A stretch of DNA of 25,099 bases from a virus, in IMG/VR virus record IMGVR_UViG_3300025101_000169, positions 1 to 25,099 of that record. One strand, given 5' to 3'. Both the position numbers and the translations under genes were made by a program. Positions 13,008-20,442 of this stretch are shown here, piece by piece. Every line of letters begins with the position of its first letter. Position 1 is the first letter of the stretch. The notes under the pieces were generated by a model, which was not told the origin of the DNA, did not search any database, and worked only from the letters and a program-made list of their open reading frames with translations.

Positions 13008-15255
13008 ATTTAGGATGTTCCTTTCTACCACCAGTTTTCCACAACTCAGAAACAAGAGTACCCTCACCATATAGTTCCATATGCATATCAACATCTTGTC
13101 TTTGAAATAATTTTTCACAGTCTTGTGCCATAGCTAGTAACTCACCTGTAGTCCAGAACTTCTTATTATTAGTAGTAACGTGTAAGTATTTACCTTTACC
13201 TGTTGAACTATCAACTGCATCTTTATCTTTAGGCTCATCCATTGAACAATCAAAACCATATAGTTTAAAGTTTCTAAATCCTAATGTGTGTCCAACACTA
13301 ATGGCTCTCATAGCTGCACAAGTACCACCAGTTAATAGAACTGTATCATCAGGTATACCTAATTCTTTTGGTATAGTAACTTTATTATCTGTATTCTTCT
13401 CAACAATAGCATCTGAGTAAGCATTCCAACCCACTATCTTTGCACTCTTATCTTTTAAATAATCTACAACTGAGGTATCAGTCATAGATGATACAAAGAA
13501 TATAGTCTCTTTAGGTATATCTTTAAATAATTCTTTACGAACAATCCCATGTGTACTTGTACCTTCAATAGGTCTGGGGTCAAGTATGTTACATGCCCAA
13601 GGAACTATACCTTCTTTCAAAAGCATAGGTAGTGAATGTTTAACACACATGATTTTATCTTTAGTTGATTTAAGATAATCTTTATAATTTAAAAAAGAAC
13701 TACCACCTGATACTATGTTAAGTACCTCTCCATGTGGTCTAGCTTTAGTTAACCATTTATTAATTGACTGTACATTATTTTTTATATTGTTTCTAATATA
13801 ATCAGTAGGCATACAGTCTTTTGGTTTAACAATTATTGGAACGTGATTGAAACTTTCAGGGAGTTTATCAAGACTAGATTTATGAAGAACGATAGCAAGG
13901 TGAGTAACACCACCACCTGCCACTGGGTCACTAGATGGAAGAACTTTTTTGCGTAGCTTTTTATCAAGGGCATCAAATACTTTATTCGTTCCTTTATGTT
14001 CATCAACAACTTCCTTTCCTTTGTCATCTTTAGTAAAGTAATCGTCAAACACAACAACAGGTAAATCTTTCGTCATGTTGTAATCATGTTGAACAGTATC
14101 AAAGCTATGTCCACCATCAAGATAAGCTATGTCAAAATCTTTTTGTTGTGTTAGTGTTACTTTAGTATCACCTTTAACTAATTTAAATTCAAAGTCTTTG
14201 TTCATTTTATCTTTAACAAAAGATTTAAATTCTTTTAGTCTAGTACTAACTGCTTCATAAAGATTGTGTGGTTTAGTATTCATTTCAGTTGCATCAGTAA
14301 ATTCATCTGCATCTTCAAATAAATCATAACCTTCATAATAAACTTTGTCTACGTTGTCAAAAGCTGCCAGTGCCATTTCAATAGCACGACCACCATTCCA
14401 TGTACCTGTCTCCAGTATTCTTGAAAACTTGTAATGTCTGATGACATCAGCCAACTGTTTGTACCTCTTTGGACCAACGACATCAGGTGTGGTTTTGTTA
14501 GATAACAAATCCTTCCTATTGCCCTTGAAGTGTTCAAAGTAATCTGCCAAAGGAGAATTATTAAACGCATCTAAACCTCTCACTTCTGGTGTTAAACTAT
14601 GTTTCTTTAAACCATGTGCACCATAGATATTAAATAATCTTTCAAAGATAAATCCATCATGCCATTCTCTATATGAAAGAACTTCATGACTATTATAAAG
14701 ACCTCTCATATCTCCTAGTAAATCAAGGGGTGGGATAGTATTAAGATTAAAAGCCATGAAAGATGTTTCACTATAGTCCACATCTTTCCTACCTAAGTGG
14801 ACGAGTTCAGAACCTAGGGGAATGATTCCAAACAAGTCTTGTTTATTAACAGGCTTTCTAAGGATAATGTCAGCATCTAACCAAACTACCCACCCTACTT
14901 GTACACTCTTTTCTACCAACTTGAAGGAGAAGTCAGTCAGAGCATACACTTTGTGACACCATTTAATGGCATCTAATCTCCAGTTATAAGGCATCTTACC
15001 ACCTTCAGTACCATCATGAAGTTTCATTTCTTCACGATAGGTAATCATTTCGTCTACCTCATTAAGATTTCTAAATGTTATCTTGTCTGTTTTAGGAAAC
15101 TTTTTTATCTGTTCATCAGTAAAGTCATGATAGTAAGCAGTTAAATGTAAATCATCAGCCATATATTTTACAACTGAGTCAATCATTTTCTTTGCATAAG
15201 TTTCCCACCCTTTAGGATTAAAGGAAGTTACGATATTTATTGTGTCTTTATTCAT
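12979..15255 (-). CDS. Three-part fusion: GT-A glycosyltransferase, class I methyltransferase and DUF115/MptE-like domain, 758 aa
   Basis: Three modules are visible. Residues 1-250 look like a GT-A glycosyltransferase, with WLDADIIL (DAD, 127-129) as the metal/nucleotide-sugar site and EHFKGNRK near the end. Residues 255-460 look like a SAM methyltransferase of the Methyltransf_24 kind: motif I ILETGTWNGGR at 280-290, acidic strand DIAYLDGGHS at 375-384, then VVVFDDY. Residues 490-758 resemble DUF115/MptE-like Rossmann domains, related to flagellin Maf and sialyltransferase-type enzymes: LNIVSGGSS (512-520), LTGGTCAAMRAISVGHTLGF (641-660), LYGFDCS (665-671). It starts one base after the glycosyltransferase stop, with no evident Shine-Dalgarno, so translation is probably coupled. 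A plausible job is building or altering a glycan on the virion, the host surface or DNA; the substrate is unknown. Confidence 0.72.
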   Translation of the reverse strand: MNKDTINIVTSFNPKGWETYAKKMIDSVVKYMADDLHLTAYYHDFTDEQIKKFPKTDKITFRNLNEVDEMITYREEMKLHDGTEGGKMPYNWRLDAIKWCHKVYALTDFSFKLVEKSVQVGWVVWLDADIILRKPVNKQDLFGIIPLGSELVHLGRKDVDYSETSFMAFNLNTIPPLDLLGDMRGLYNSHEVLSYREWHDGFIFERLFNIYGAHGLKKHSLTPEVRGLDAFNNSPLADYFEHFKGNRKDLLSNKTTPDVVGPKRYKQLADVIRHYKFSRILETGTWNGGRAIEMALAAFDNVDKVYYEGYDLFEDADEFTDATEMNTKPHNLYEAVSTRLKEFKSFVKDKMNKDFEFKLVKGDTKVTLTQQKDFDIAYLDGGHSFDTVQHDYNMTKDLPVVVFDDYFTKDDKGKEVVDEHKGTNKVFDALDKKLRKKVLPSSDPVAGGGVTHLAIVLHKSSLDKLPESFNHVPIIVKPKDCMPTDYIRNNIKNNVQSINKWLTKARPHGEVLNIVSGGSSFLNYKDYLKSTKDKIMCVKHSLPMLLKEGIVPWACNILDPRPIEGTSTHGIVRKELFKDIPKETIFFVSSMTDTSVVDYLKDKSAKIVGWNAYSDAIVEKNTDNKVTIPKELGIPDDTVLLTGGTCAAMRAISVGHTLGFRNFKLYGFDCSMDEPKDKDAVDSSTGKGKYLHVTTNNKKFWTTGELLAMAQDCEKLFQRQDVDMHMELYGEGTLVSELWKTGGRKEHPKYENTLFNND

Positions 15256-15256
15256 A

Positions 15257-16090
15257 TTAATATGTTACCATTTTTGTAGGTCTTGTTTCATTTATAGTAT
15301 TTCTATATAAAAGCTTTTCATCTTCCCAGTCTTGAGCAAATTGCATAGTATGAAACTTACCACCAAACCAAGGACCACCAAGAGAAAAATGTATAGCATT
15401 AGGTGATTCTTCAAGTGTTGAAACTCCAGGAATATGATTCCAGCTACAAGGTATGCCACCTATCTGGTCATCACTTGTCCACTTAAATTGATGAAGGTCT
15501 AAACCTTTCATAGTATTTACTTTATCACTTGTTAAATTTTTTACATCCTTATGTTTCATATTAAATAACATTAGTGAAGACCACAATTTTTTTTCATATC
15601 CTAATTGTTTTTGATTATCCATTTTTGTATCTTCAGTGGGTTGCCAATCAAACTTAACACAGGCAACAGCTTTATCATAATATTTTTCTTCTACAAATTT
15701 AAAAAGTTTATCTATATCTTTTAAAAATAAAAAATCACAATCACAAAACATAACCCAATTTTTCATATTATTTATTTTAGCTAGGTGAGGACATAGAAAT
15801 CTAGTATGACTAAACTCTGTTGAAAAAGGTTTGTCATCTAGCACATCATATTTTTGTCCTTCATTATCTTCTCTCCACTCTCTAGTAAAATGACCACTAC
15901 TTCTTAAATGAGAAACATTTAAATCAATAATTGTCAAAGGTCTTGAGCTATGTCTAGCTAATGAATTTTCACAAACTCTGTAAGCTATATCTTCACGAGA
16001 ATCATAACCTATAAAAACAAAATTAGTTTTCTCTTTAGGTAAAGGATGAACTGTTTCTTCCTTATGTGTTGCTCTTGCATTTATAAACAT
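15257..16090 (-). CDS. GT-A fold glycosyltransferase, 277 aa
   Basis: The beta1 segment FVFIGYDSREDIAYRVCENS (24-43) is typical of GT8-like enzymes that start with a nucleotide-sugar strand. NWVMFCDCDFLFLKDI holds the DxD motif (D117-C-D119) that binds Mn2+ and the sugar nucleotide. H234 in NAIHFSLGGPW is like the C-terminal H-x(n)-G metal-binding motif of the family. The ATG follows AAAAGGAG by 12 bases and a TATAAT by only 6 bases. It is coupled to the downstream 758-aa fusion protein, so the two are probably partners in one glycan modification. Donor and acceptor cannot be read from the sequence. Confidence 0.72.
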   Translation of the reverse strand: MFINARATHKEETVHPLPKEKTNFVFIGYDSREDIAYRVCENSLARHSSRPLTIIDLNVSHLRSSGHFTREWREDNEGQKYDVLDDKPFSTEFSHTRFLCPHLAKINNMKNWVMFCDCDFLFLKDIDKLFKFVEEKYYDKAVACVKFDWQPTEDTKMDNQKQLGYEKKLWSSLMLFNMKHKDVKNLTSDKVNTMKGLDLHQFKWTSDDQIGGIPCSWNHIPGVSTLEESPNAIHFSLGGPWFGGKFHTMQFAQDWEDEKLLYRNTINETRPTKMVTY

Positions 16091-16096
16091 TATATA

Positions 16097-16124
16097 ATTA
16101 TACTCCTTTTAAATATAAAGTCAA
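16097..16124 (-). promoter_or_regulatory. Sigma-70-type promoter for the glycosyltransferase block
   Basis: In the - strand direction the sequence reads TTGACT, 16 bases, TATAAT, then 6 bases to the glycosyltransferase ATG. Both hexamers are identical to those of the promoter before the ssDNA-binding gene. It lies in the 41-base gap after the ribonucleotide reductase. The expected start of transcription falls at or next to the ATG, which would make a leaderless mRNA. The spacer also contains AAAAGGAG, which could serve read-through transcripts. Confidence 0.55.
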
Positions 16125-16131
16125 GAAAAAA

Positions 16132-18045
16132 TTAAACTACTTCACATCCACCTGCAGTACATGCAAGTTCTTTTGATGAAGTAGTTGTATCTTCTTTCTC
16201 ATAGTTAGTTAAGTCCATCCAATTAATATTTCTTGGAGTCTTAGCTAACCATTCTTCATAAGTTTTCTTATCAACTTCTTGATAAGGTGCTTGTTTATAT
16301 GAGTGCTCAGAGTGAGGTAAGAATGAAACACCACTCATCACATCAAAGTTTTCATAAACCCATGCACCTACTTGTAACCATTCATCTTCTTTCACATAAA
16401 CTGTGATTGAAGGTTTGTGTTCACACCAATGCAATTGATATATCTTCCATATCTCTAGTTGTTCAATAGCAGATTTAGCATCTCTCATAATTGAACTCGT
16501 TGGAGACTTCATAGGAAAGTAAATAACTTTTGTATCATTAGGTTTCATTACGTCATCTTCACCATAGAAACCTTTGTCTAACATCATGTCACACAATGGG
16601 TCTTTCTTATCTGCTCTCACAGTTCTAAGATAGTAAGGTGAATAACGTGGGTGAATACCTGAAGCTGAATCAACTAATTGTGATACAGTTCCTGAAGGTT
16701 TCACACAAGTAATAGCAGTAGCTTGATTAACTCCTAGCATCTCTGCCCACTTCTTATTTGTTTTAATTGAATGTTCTTTTAAGTTAATTAACATTTCTTT
16801 TAAAACAGTTTGATTAAATATATTACCTGATAAAACTTCGTGGTCCATAATACCAGTTAATGAAACACCTAGTAATCTTTCTTCTTCAGTGTTATCTTTC
16901 CATTGTTTAGTTAAGTATCTAAAGTCTGATAGAGTTGACTGAAGTGTACCAAAGATTGTAGCTATCTCTACCTTTTCTTTTAAAGTTTCTTCAGTATCAT
17001 CAGGTCTTACAACTACTTCAGATAGATTACAAAATTGTTTATTTCGTAAAACTATTTCTGAACATGGATTAGTCCCAAAGTCAAAGTCACCTTCTCTTCT
17101 ACCTGAACGTGTTGCCATCTTTTGTGATGCAACTCTGTTAAAGATACCACGTTCACCTGACTTAGAATCATAAAGAGATACCCACTCCTTCATGAATGTA
17201 CCTATATCAGGCTTCTCAGTATAAGCTACAGAGTTATTAGCATAACTTCTTTGTGGATTATTGTCCCACCATTGACCAGTCTTTGCATCTCTCATTCTAA
17301 TATCTGAAAGATTAGAAAGACTAATTAAAGCTGAACGTCTTACACCACCACAAACAACTACGTCTGCAATCTTACATACAATGTCATGACATTCAATACT
17401 AGTTAATTTTCTACCACTAGCTTTTTGAAATGTCTCAATACTAAATTTAAATAAATCTCTAAGTGGGTCAGGACCACTGGCACGTCCACCAAATGTTTTT
17501 AGTTTAGCACCTGCAGGTCTGACAAGAGACATATCAAACTGTGGTATTTGTCCTGCGTAAAGCATAGCAACAAGTTCACGATAAGATTTTGCCCAACCTA
17601 TTTTACTATCTCTAACTTTAATAACTGTTTCAGTTGTATGAAACTTCTCTGCAATCTCAGGAAGTTTATCAACGTATTGTCTTTCAACACTGAACCCTAC
17701 ACCAGTACCACACATAAGTATGTACATAATCTCGTCAAAGGTTCTTACATTATCAATAGCTACATATGAACAATTAAATCCTGCTACATTATCTTTATCA
17801 AGAGCAGCTCCTGCAGTCATCAATGCTCTCATTGAAGGCATAACTTTTAATGTAGTGATAGCATCAATCCATCTATCTCTTTCCTTCTTGTCTAATTTTT
17901 TGTTTGTTAGTTTCTCATAACGTCCTTGCATATAACTAACATATCGTTCAACAGTTTCACTCCACGTTTCTCTTCTGTTTTCTTTTTCAATCCATCTCGC
18001 ATAACGAGAGATGGCAATATAGTTTTGGTATTCAGTTGGTAACAT
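16132..18045 (-). CDS. nrdJ: Adenosylcobalamin-dependent (class II) ribonucleotide reductase, monomeric RTPR type, 637 aa
   Basis: It reduces ribonucleotides to deoxyribonucleotides for phage DNA synthesis using coenzyme B12. The N-terminus YQNYIAISRYARW...RRETWSETVERY is typical of the RTPR branch. Catalytic cysteines are C92 (FNCSYVAID), C328 (NPCSEIVL, thiyl-radical position) and C339 (QFCNLSE); the C-terminal redox pair is C629/C634 (ACTAGGC). Also present are MCGTGVGFS, LGVSLTGIMDHE and CVKPSGTVSQLVDSASGIHP. At 637 aa it is shorter than the 739-aa Lactobacillus enzyme, as is usual in phages. The start has AGGGGA about 9 bases upstream and follows the preceding stop by 3 bases. Because B12 is needed, the host should make or import it. 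Confidence 0.93.
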   Translation of the reverse strand: MLPTEYQNYIAISRYARWIEKENRRETWSETVERYVSYMQGRYEKLTNKKLDKKERDRWIDAITTLKVMPSMRALMTAGAALDKDNVAGFNCSYVAIDNVRTFDEIMYILMCGTGVGFSVERQYVDKLPEIAEKFHTTETVIKVRDSKIGWAKSYRELVAMLYAGQIPQFDMSLVRPAGAKLKTFGGRASGPDPLRDLFKFSIETFQKASGRKLTSIECHDIVCKIADVVVCGGVRRSALISLSNLSDIRMRDAKTGQWWDNNPQRSYANNSVAYTEKPDIGTFMKEWVSLYDSKSGERGIFNRVASQKMATRSGRREGDFDFGTNPCSEIVLRNKQFCNLSEVVVRPDDTEETLKEKVEIATIFGTLQSTLSDFRYLTKQWKDNTEEERLLGVSLTGIMDHEVLSGNIFNQTVLKEMLINLKEHSIKTNKKWAEMLGVNQATAITCVKPSGTVSQLVDSASGIHPRYSPYYLRTVRADKKDPLCDMMLDKGFYGEDDVMKPNDTKVIYFPMKSPTSSIMRDAKSAIEQLEIWKIYQLHWCEHKPSITVYVKEDEWLQVGAWVYENFDVMSGVSFLPHSEHSYKQAPYQEVDKKTYEEWLAKTPRNINWMDLTNYEKEDTTTSSKELACTAGGCEVV

Positions 18046-18048
18046 AGT

Positions 18049-18423
18049 TTATTTCCCCTTTCTATTTTTAAGTTTAATTCTATCATAACTATCCTTATGT
18101 GTCAACAAAGCATTAATATGATTCCTCACAAAGTTAGTTCTTTTAGATGTTAGTATTTCCATAGCGACTCTTCTCATATAGTTTGGTTCAATATCTGCGA
18201 GTTCGCATATGTATTCAAAGTCTTCTTTTCGTTTACCACTGTTGGTAGTAAACCAAAGTATAGACTCACGTTTATACTTATGACTTTCCAAGTCTTGAGT
18301 ATCTTTTTGAGTAGCATCAAGTAGTGCTTGTAAAATAACTGCAAGGAATAATGTCCTCTCAGCACTTGTTGAGCTGATAATATTTTGTTCAACTGTACGA
18401 AAAAAATTATCATGTTGTTTCAT
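18049..18423 (-). CDS. Unknown small phage protein, 124 aa
   Basis: I chose the ATG at 18423, overlapping endonuclease I by 14 bases; the frame allows 18450 (133 aa), and neither has a strong Shine-Dalgarno. The protein is helical: SAERTLFLAVILQALLDATQ is a hydrophobic-faced helix, ILWFTTNSGKRKEDFEYICE is followed by LADIEPNYMRRVAMEIL, which looks like a helix-turn-helix-type unit, and the C-terminus is Lys/Arg-rich. The order 'ERTLFLAVILQALLDA...W....F..IC.lA.i.P.yvRR' recurs in phage proteins of unknown function. DNA binding is a reasonable guess given the basic tail and the position among DNA-metabolism genes. Confidence 0.6.
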   Translation of the reverse strand: MKQHDNFFRTVEQNIISSTSAERTLFLAVILQALLDATQKDTQDLESHKYKRESILWFTTNSGKRKEDFEYICELADIEPNYMRRVAMEILTSKRTNFVRNHINALLTHKDSYDRIKLKNRKGK

Positions 18424-18781
18424 TATACCATTGTTTAGGAATACCATCACTTATCTTGCAGTATTCAAAGTTATGTTTATCACACCACTTTGCGTAAGTC
18501 ATAGTACCACCTTTGTTTAGTTTTTTATTAGGATTATCAAAAGCAAATCTAATTATAATACTAGGATTAGACTTTCTAAAAAACAAATGTTTCTTTCTCA
18601 TCTCAATAGTTAACCTACCTTTAACTTCTATGTAAGACCCATTAGGTAATAAGAAGTCAGGGCAATAAGTTTTATTTTCAAACCATTCATAACTATATTT
18701 ATTAGGTTCATATTTAACTTTTACTTTTTTATCTTTAAAAAATTTATAAACCTTTTCTTCTGAACCACTTCTAAACTTCAT
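18410..18781 (-). CDS. T7 gp3-like endonuclease I (Holliday-junction resolvase), 123 aa
   Basis: T7 endonuclease I cleaves branched DNA, resolving junctions before packaging and helping break down host DNA. The family layout is clear: SGSEEKVYKFF (N-terminal Glu E8/E9), VKYEPNKYSYEW, YCPDFLLPNG with D42, and YIEVKGRLT with E52 and K54, which form the PD-(D/E)XK catalytic set. PSIIIRFAFDNP follows, then TMTYAKWCDKHNFEYCKISD and GIPKQWY. Length is close to the 149 aa of T7 gp3. GAGGA lies 9 bases before the start. The start codon overlaps the previous stop (18778-18781, ATGA). Confidence 0.9.
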   Translation of the reverse strand: MKFRSGSEEKVYKFFKDKKVKVKYEPNKYSYEWFENKTYCPDFLLPNGSYIEVKGRLTIEMRKKHLFFRKSNPSIIIRFAFDNPNKKLNKGGTMTYAKWCDKHNFEYCKISDGIPKQWYNETT

Positions 18782-19002
18782 TTAATATTCCTCATATGAA
18801 AATAGTTTCGTATATGTAAACATGTAAATACTACACACATAATTAACATATAATAACTAACAGATAATACTGACCATGTAATCCATATTATATTTGAAAC
18901 CATACCATATAAGGGTGCATAGTTATCTTTGTTACCATACACCCATACAGTAATCACTGCACTAATTGCAGCTAGTAATTCAAACAAACTAACCAATGTC
19001 AT
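18778..19002 (-). CDS. Small multi-TM membrane protein, 74 aa
   Basis: The start has GAGGT about 10 bases upstream and lies inside the end of the exonuclease gene (overlap 14 bases); its stop overlaps the endonuclease I start. Two or three hydrophobic helices are visible: LVSLFELLAAISAVITVWVY, GMVSNIIWITWSVLSVSYYM and MLIMCVVFTCLHIRNYFH. The pattern 'vWvYGN.....lyG..sNi.W..w....' is loosely like half of a PnuC-type transporter or a SWEET-like triple-helix unit, but it is too short to assign. Its role is unknown. Confidence 0.6.
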   Translation of the reverse strand: MTLVSLFELLAAISAVITVWVYGNKDNYAPLYGMVSNIIWITWSVLSVSYYMLIMCVVFTCLHIRNYFHMRNIK

Positions 19003-19837
19003 TTAATTCTACCTCAATTACATCAGGTTTTTTTACAACTTGTGTTAAGTATCTTGGTCCATTCGCATAGATAAATTTTCTAAGTCCTTTCCCATTATTA
19101 GCATCCTGCCAACAATTAACTTTATAAGCACAGTAGGAACAGCCAACATCAAGTTTACGATTACCACTAGCACCATCTGCAATATCGTCATAACACTTGC
19201 TAGGAACTGTATCATTTGCGACAACATTTTTAAGATGTAAGACCCTATCTTTCGCATTTATCATCTCCATATCATGGACAGACATTAAACATATACGTCC
19301 ACTCTGTTTATCAATAGCAAGAAAAGCACCACCTTTTTTATTTTGTGCATCAGCATAAGCTGACAACTGTGCAATGTAACCAAAGGGGTCATCTTTTAAT
19401 AGTGAACGATTAGAAAACTTTTTAAATGAATAAGCACTAGCTGATTTACAATCAGTAACAACACCATCAATCTCACAATCTTGGTGACCTAATACTCCTT
19501 CAATCTCTAATTCTTTTTGTTCATTCTTAACTTCATGTCCTGCAGTTTTAGCTAATAATAAAAGTAACTCTTCAAGTATATGACCATAAGTAAATTTTAT
19601 CTTCGCCCATGCAGGTAACTTTTCTTTTGTTATATCTCGTGACTGATACCACACCTGTCTATCAGGTTTACCAATCTGAGACATTCTTAAATTATTATTC
19701 TCAGAACGTGTGTTGAATAATTGTAATACACCTTCCTTCACTCTTTCAGCAAACAACTCCATATCTTTTTCACTAGGTTGTGTGCCATCAGTAATAGTCT
19801 GGTACATATCTTCAACTAAAGTATCAATATTTTTCAT
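18989..19837 (-). CDS. RecB/Cas4-like PD-(D/E)XK exonuclease, 282 aa
   Basis: It probably processes DNA ends in recombination or replication, in the place of the T7 gp6 exonuclease. Motifs in order: RMSQIGKPDRQVWY (51-64), GHILEELL with H86 and E89, GHQDCEIDGVVTDCKSAS with catalytic D120/D124, D129 and K131, and GYIAQLSAYA with Q157 and Y161. A C-terminal CSYC-x5-C (C233, C236, C242) follows. Cas4-type enzymes use four Cys for a 4Fe-4S cluster; here the N-terminal Cys of the 'iG.C.rq.wY' motif is Asp59, so the cluster is incomplete unless C215 or C121 replaces it. The ATG has no near ribosome site: an intrinsic terminator hairpin and its U-run abut it, and AAAAGGAG lies about 40 bases upstream. 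Confidence 0.85.
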   Translation of the reverse strand: MKNIDTLVEDMYQTITDGTQPSEKDMELFAERVKEGVLQLFNTRSENNNLRMSQIGKPDRQVWYQSRDITKEKLPAWAKIKFTYGHILEELLLLLAKTAGHEVKNEQKELEIEGVLGHQDCEIDGVVTDCKSASAYSFKKFSNRSLLKDDPFGYIAQLSAYADAQNKKGGAFLAIDKQSGRICLMSVHDMEMINAKDRVLHLKNVVANDTVPSKCYDDIADGASGNRKLDVGCSYCAYKVNCWQDANNGKGLRKFIYANGPRYLTQVVKKPDVIEVELNDIG

Positions 19838-19839
19838 TG

Positions 19840-19873
19840 AAAAAAATAGGGGTGAGTTATTAACTACACCCCC
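19840..19873 (-). terminator. Intrinsic terminator/attenuator between ssb and the exonuclease gene
   Basis: In the - strand direction GGGGTG and CACCCC pair, with an inner AGTTA/TAACT that extends the stem. TATTTTTTT follows directly, and the exonuclease ATG comes two bases later. The hairpin lies 21 bases after the ssDNA-binding stop codon. This arrangement should end most transcripts after ssb and let only read-through reach the genes downstream. Confidence 0.8.
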
Positions 19874-19894
19874 ATCTCCTTTTAAAAGTTAAGG

Positions 19895-20380
19895 TTAAGC
19901 AGGTACTTCTGCAAACTCTGAAGTTGAATTATCTGCATTAGATGCAGAAGGAATCTCTTCAAATTCACTTGCAGTTGAACTACCACCTTCATAGGCAACT
20001 AGGTTTACAACCTGAATGGCTTGTAAGTCAGCACTCTTACCACTTCTACCAGTTGGTTTATGAGTCCACTCGTAAGTTTTAAATAAAACATTTACATCTG
20101 AACCATTACCAATCAAAGTATTTTGAAGTGGACGTTTCATACCATCCATTACATCAGGTGCTTTGTTAGGACTACCATCTTTTCTTTTAGCTTTTCTTTT
20201 GATGGTAACAAAGTCTCCTCTATCGTCACCTTTGTTTTTAATAGATAGACCTTCAGCTTCAGCTTTCTTTTTATTATCAGCATCAACTGCTAAGTCTACA
20301 GAATAGACACCATCTTCATCAAACGTAGTGTTTGGTGATACGACTGATGCCCAGTAGGCTTTACCATTTAATATTGGCAT
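19895..20380 (-). CDS. Single-stranded DNA-binding protein, T7 gp2.5/DUF2815-like, 161 aa
   Basis: The first part (LNGKAYWASVVSPNTTFDED, then GVYSVDLAVD), the middle GDFVTIKRKAKRKDGS and NTLIGNGSDVNVLFKTYEW, and ADLQAIQVVNLVAYE give a five-strand OB-fold pattern. This matches the phage ssDNA-binding family, with the typical IGNGS turn. The C-terminal tail is Ser/Glu-rich and acidic (FEEIPSASNADNSTSEFAEV), as in gp2.5, where the tail contacts polymerase and helicase. It coats unwound DNA during replication. AAGGAG lies 7 bases before the ATG. It is the first gene after a near-consensus promoter and is followed by a strong terminator, so it should be the most highly expressed gene in this part. 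Confidence 0.85.
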   Translation of the reverse strand: MPILNGKAYWASVVSPNTTFDEDGVYSVDLAVDADNKKKAEAEGLSIKNKGDDRGDFVTIKRKAKRKDGSPNKAPDVMDGMKRPLQNTLIGNGSDVNVLFKTYEWTHKPTGRSGKSADLQAIQVVNLVAYEGGSSTASEFEEIPSASNADNSTSEFAEVPA

Positions 20381-20411
20381 AAGTTTACTCCTTCTTTAAG
20401 GTTATTATATT

Positions 20412-20428
20412 TTCGTATTAACTACGAA
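20412..20428. promoter_or_regulatory. Palindrome TTCGTA-N5-TACGAA in the ssb leader
   Basis: A perfect 6-bp inverted repeat with a TTAAC spacer lies between the ssb promoter and the ssb ribosome site, starting about 8 bases after the expected transcription start. It could be an operator for a repressor or a small hairpin at the 5' end of the mRNA. It is the only such palindrome I noticed in the gaps of this block. Function is inferred from position only. Confidence 0.4.
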
Positions 20429-20442
20429 TATCTCAGTGTATA

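Noticed and set aside
13008-13118. Upstream extension of the 191-aa gene to an ATG at 13118
   Set aside because: It would overlap the three-part enzyme by 140 bases; the ATG at 13007 has an AAAGGA upstream and a short overlap like its neighbours.
17548-17769. Short + strand frames within the reductase, polymerase and helicase genes
   Set aside because: They lack ribosome sites and lie antisense to well-recognised enzymes.
16132-18045. Intein or split in the ribonucleotide reductase
   Set aside because: The chain is continuous through NPCSEI, FCNLSE and CVKPSGT with no insertion showing intein splice-site residues.
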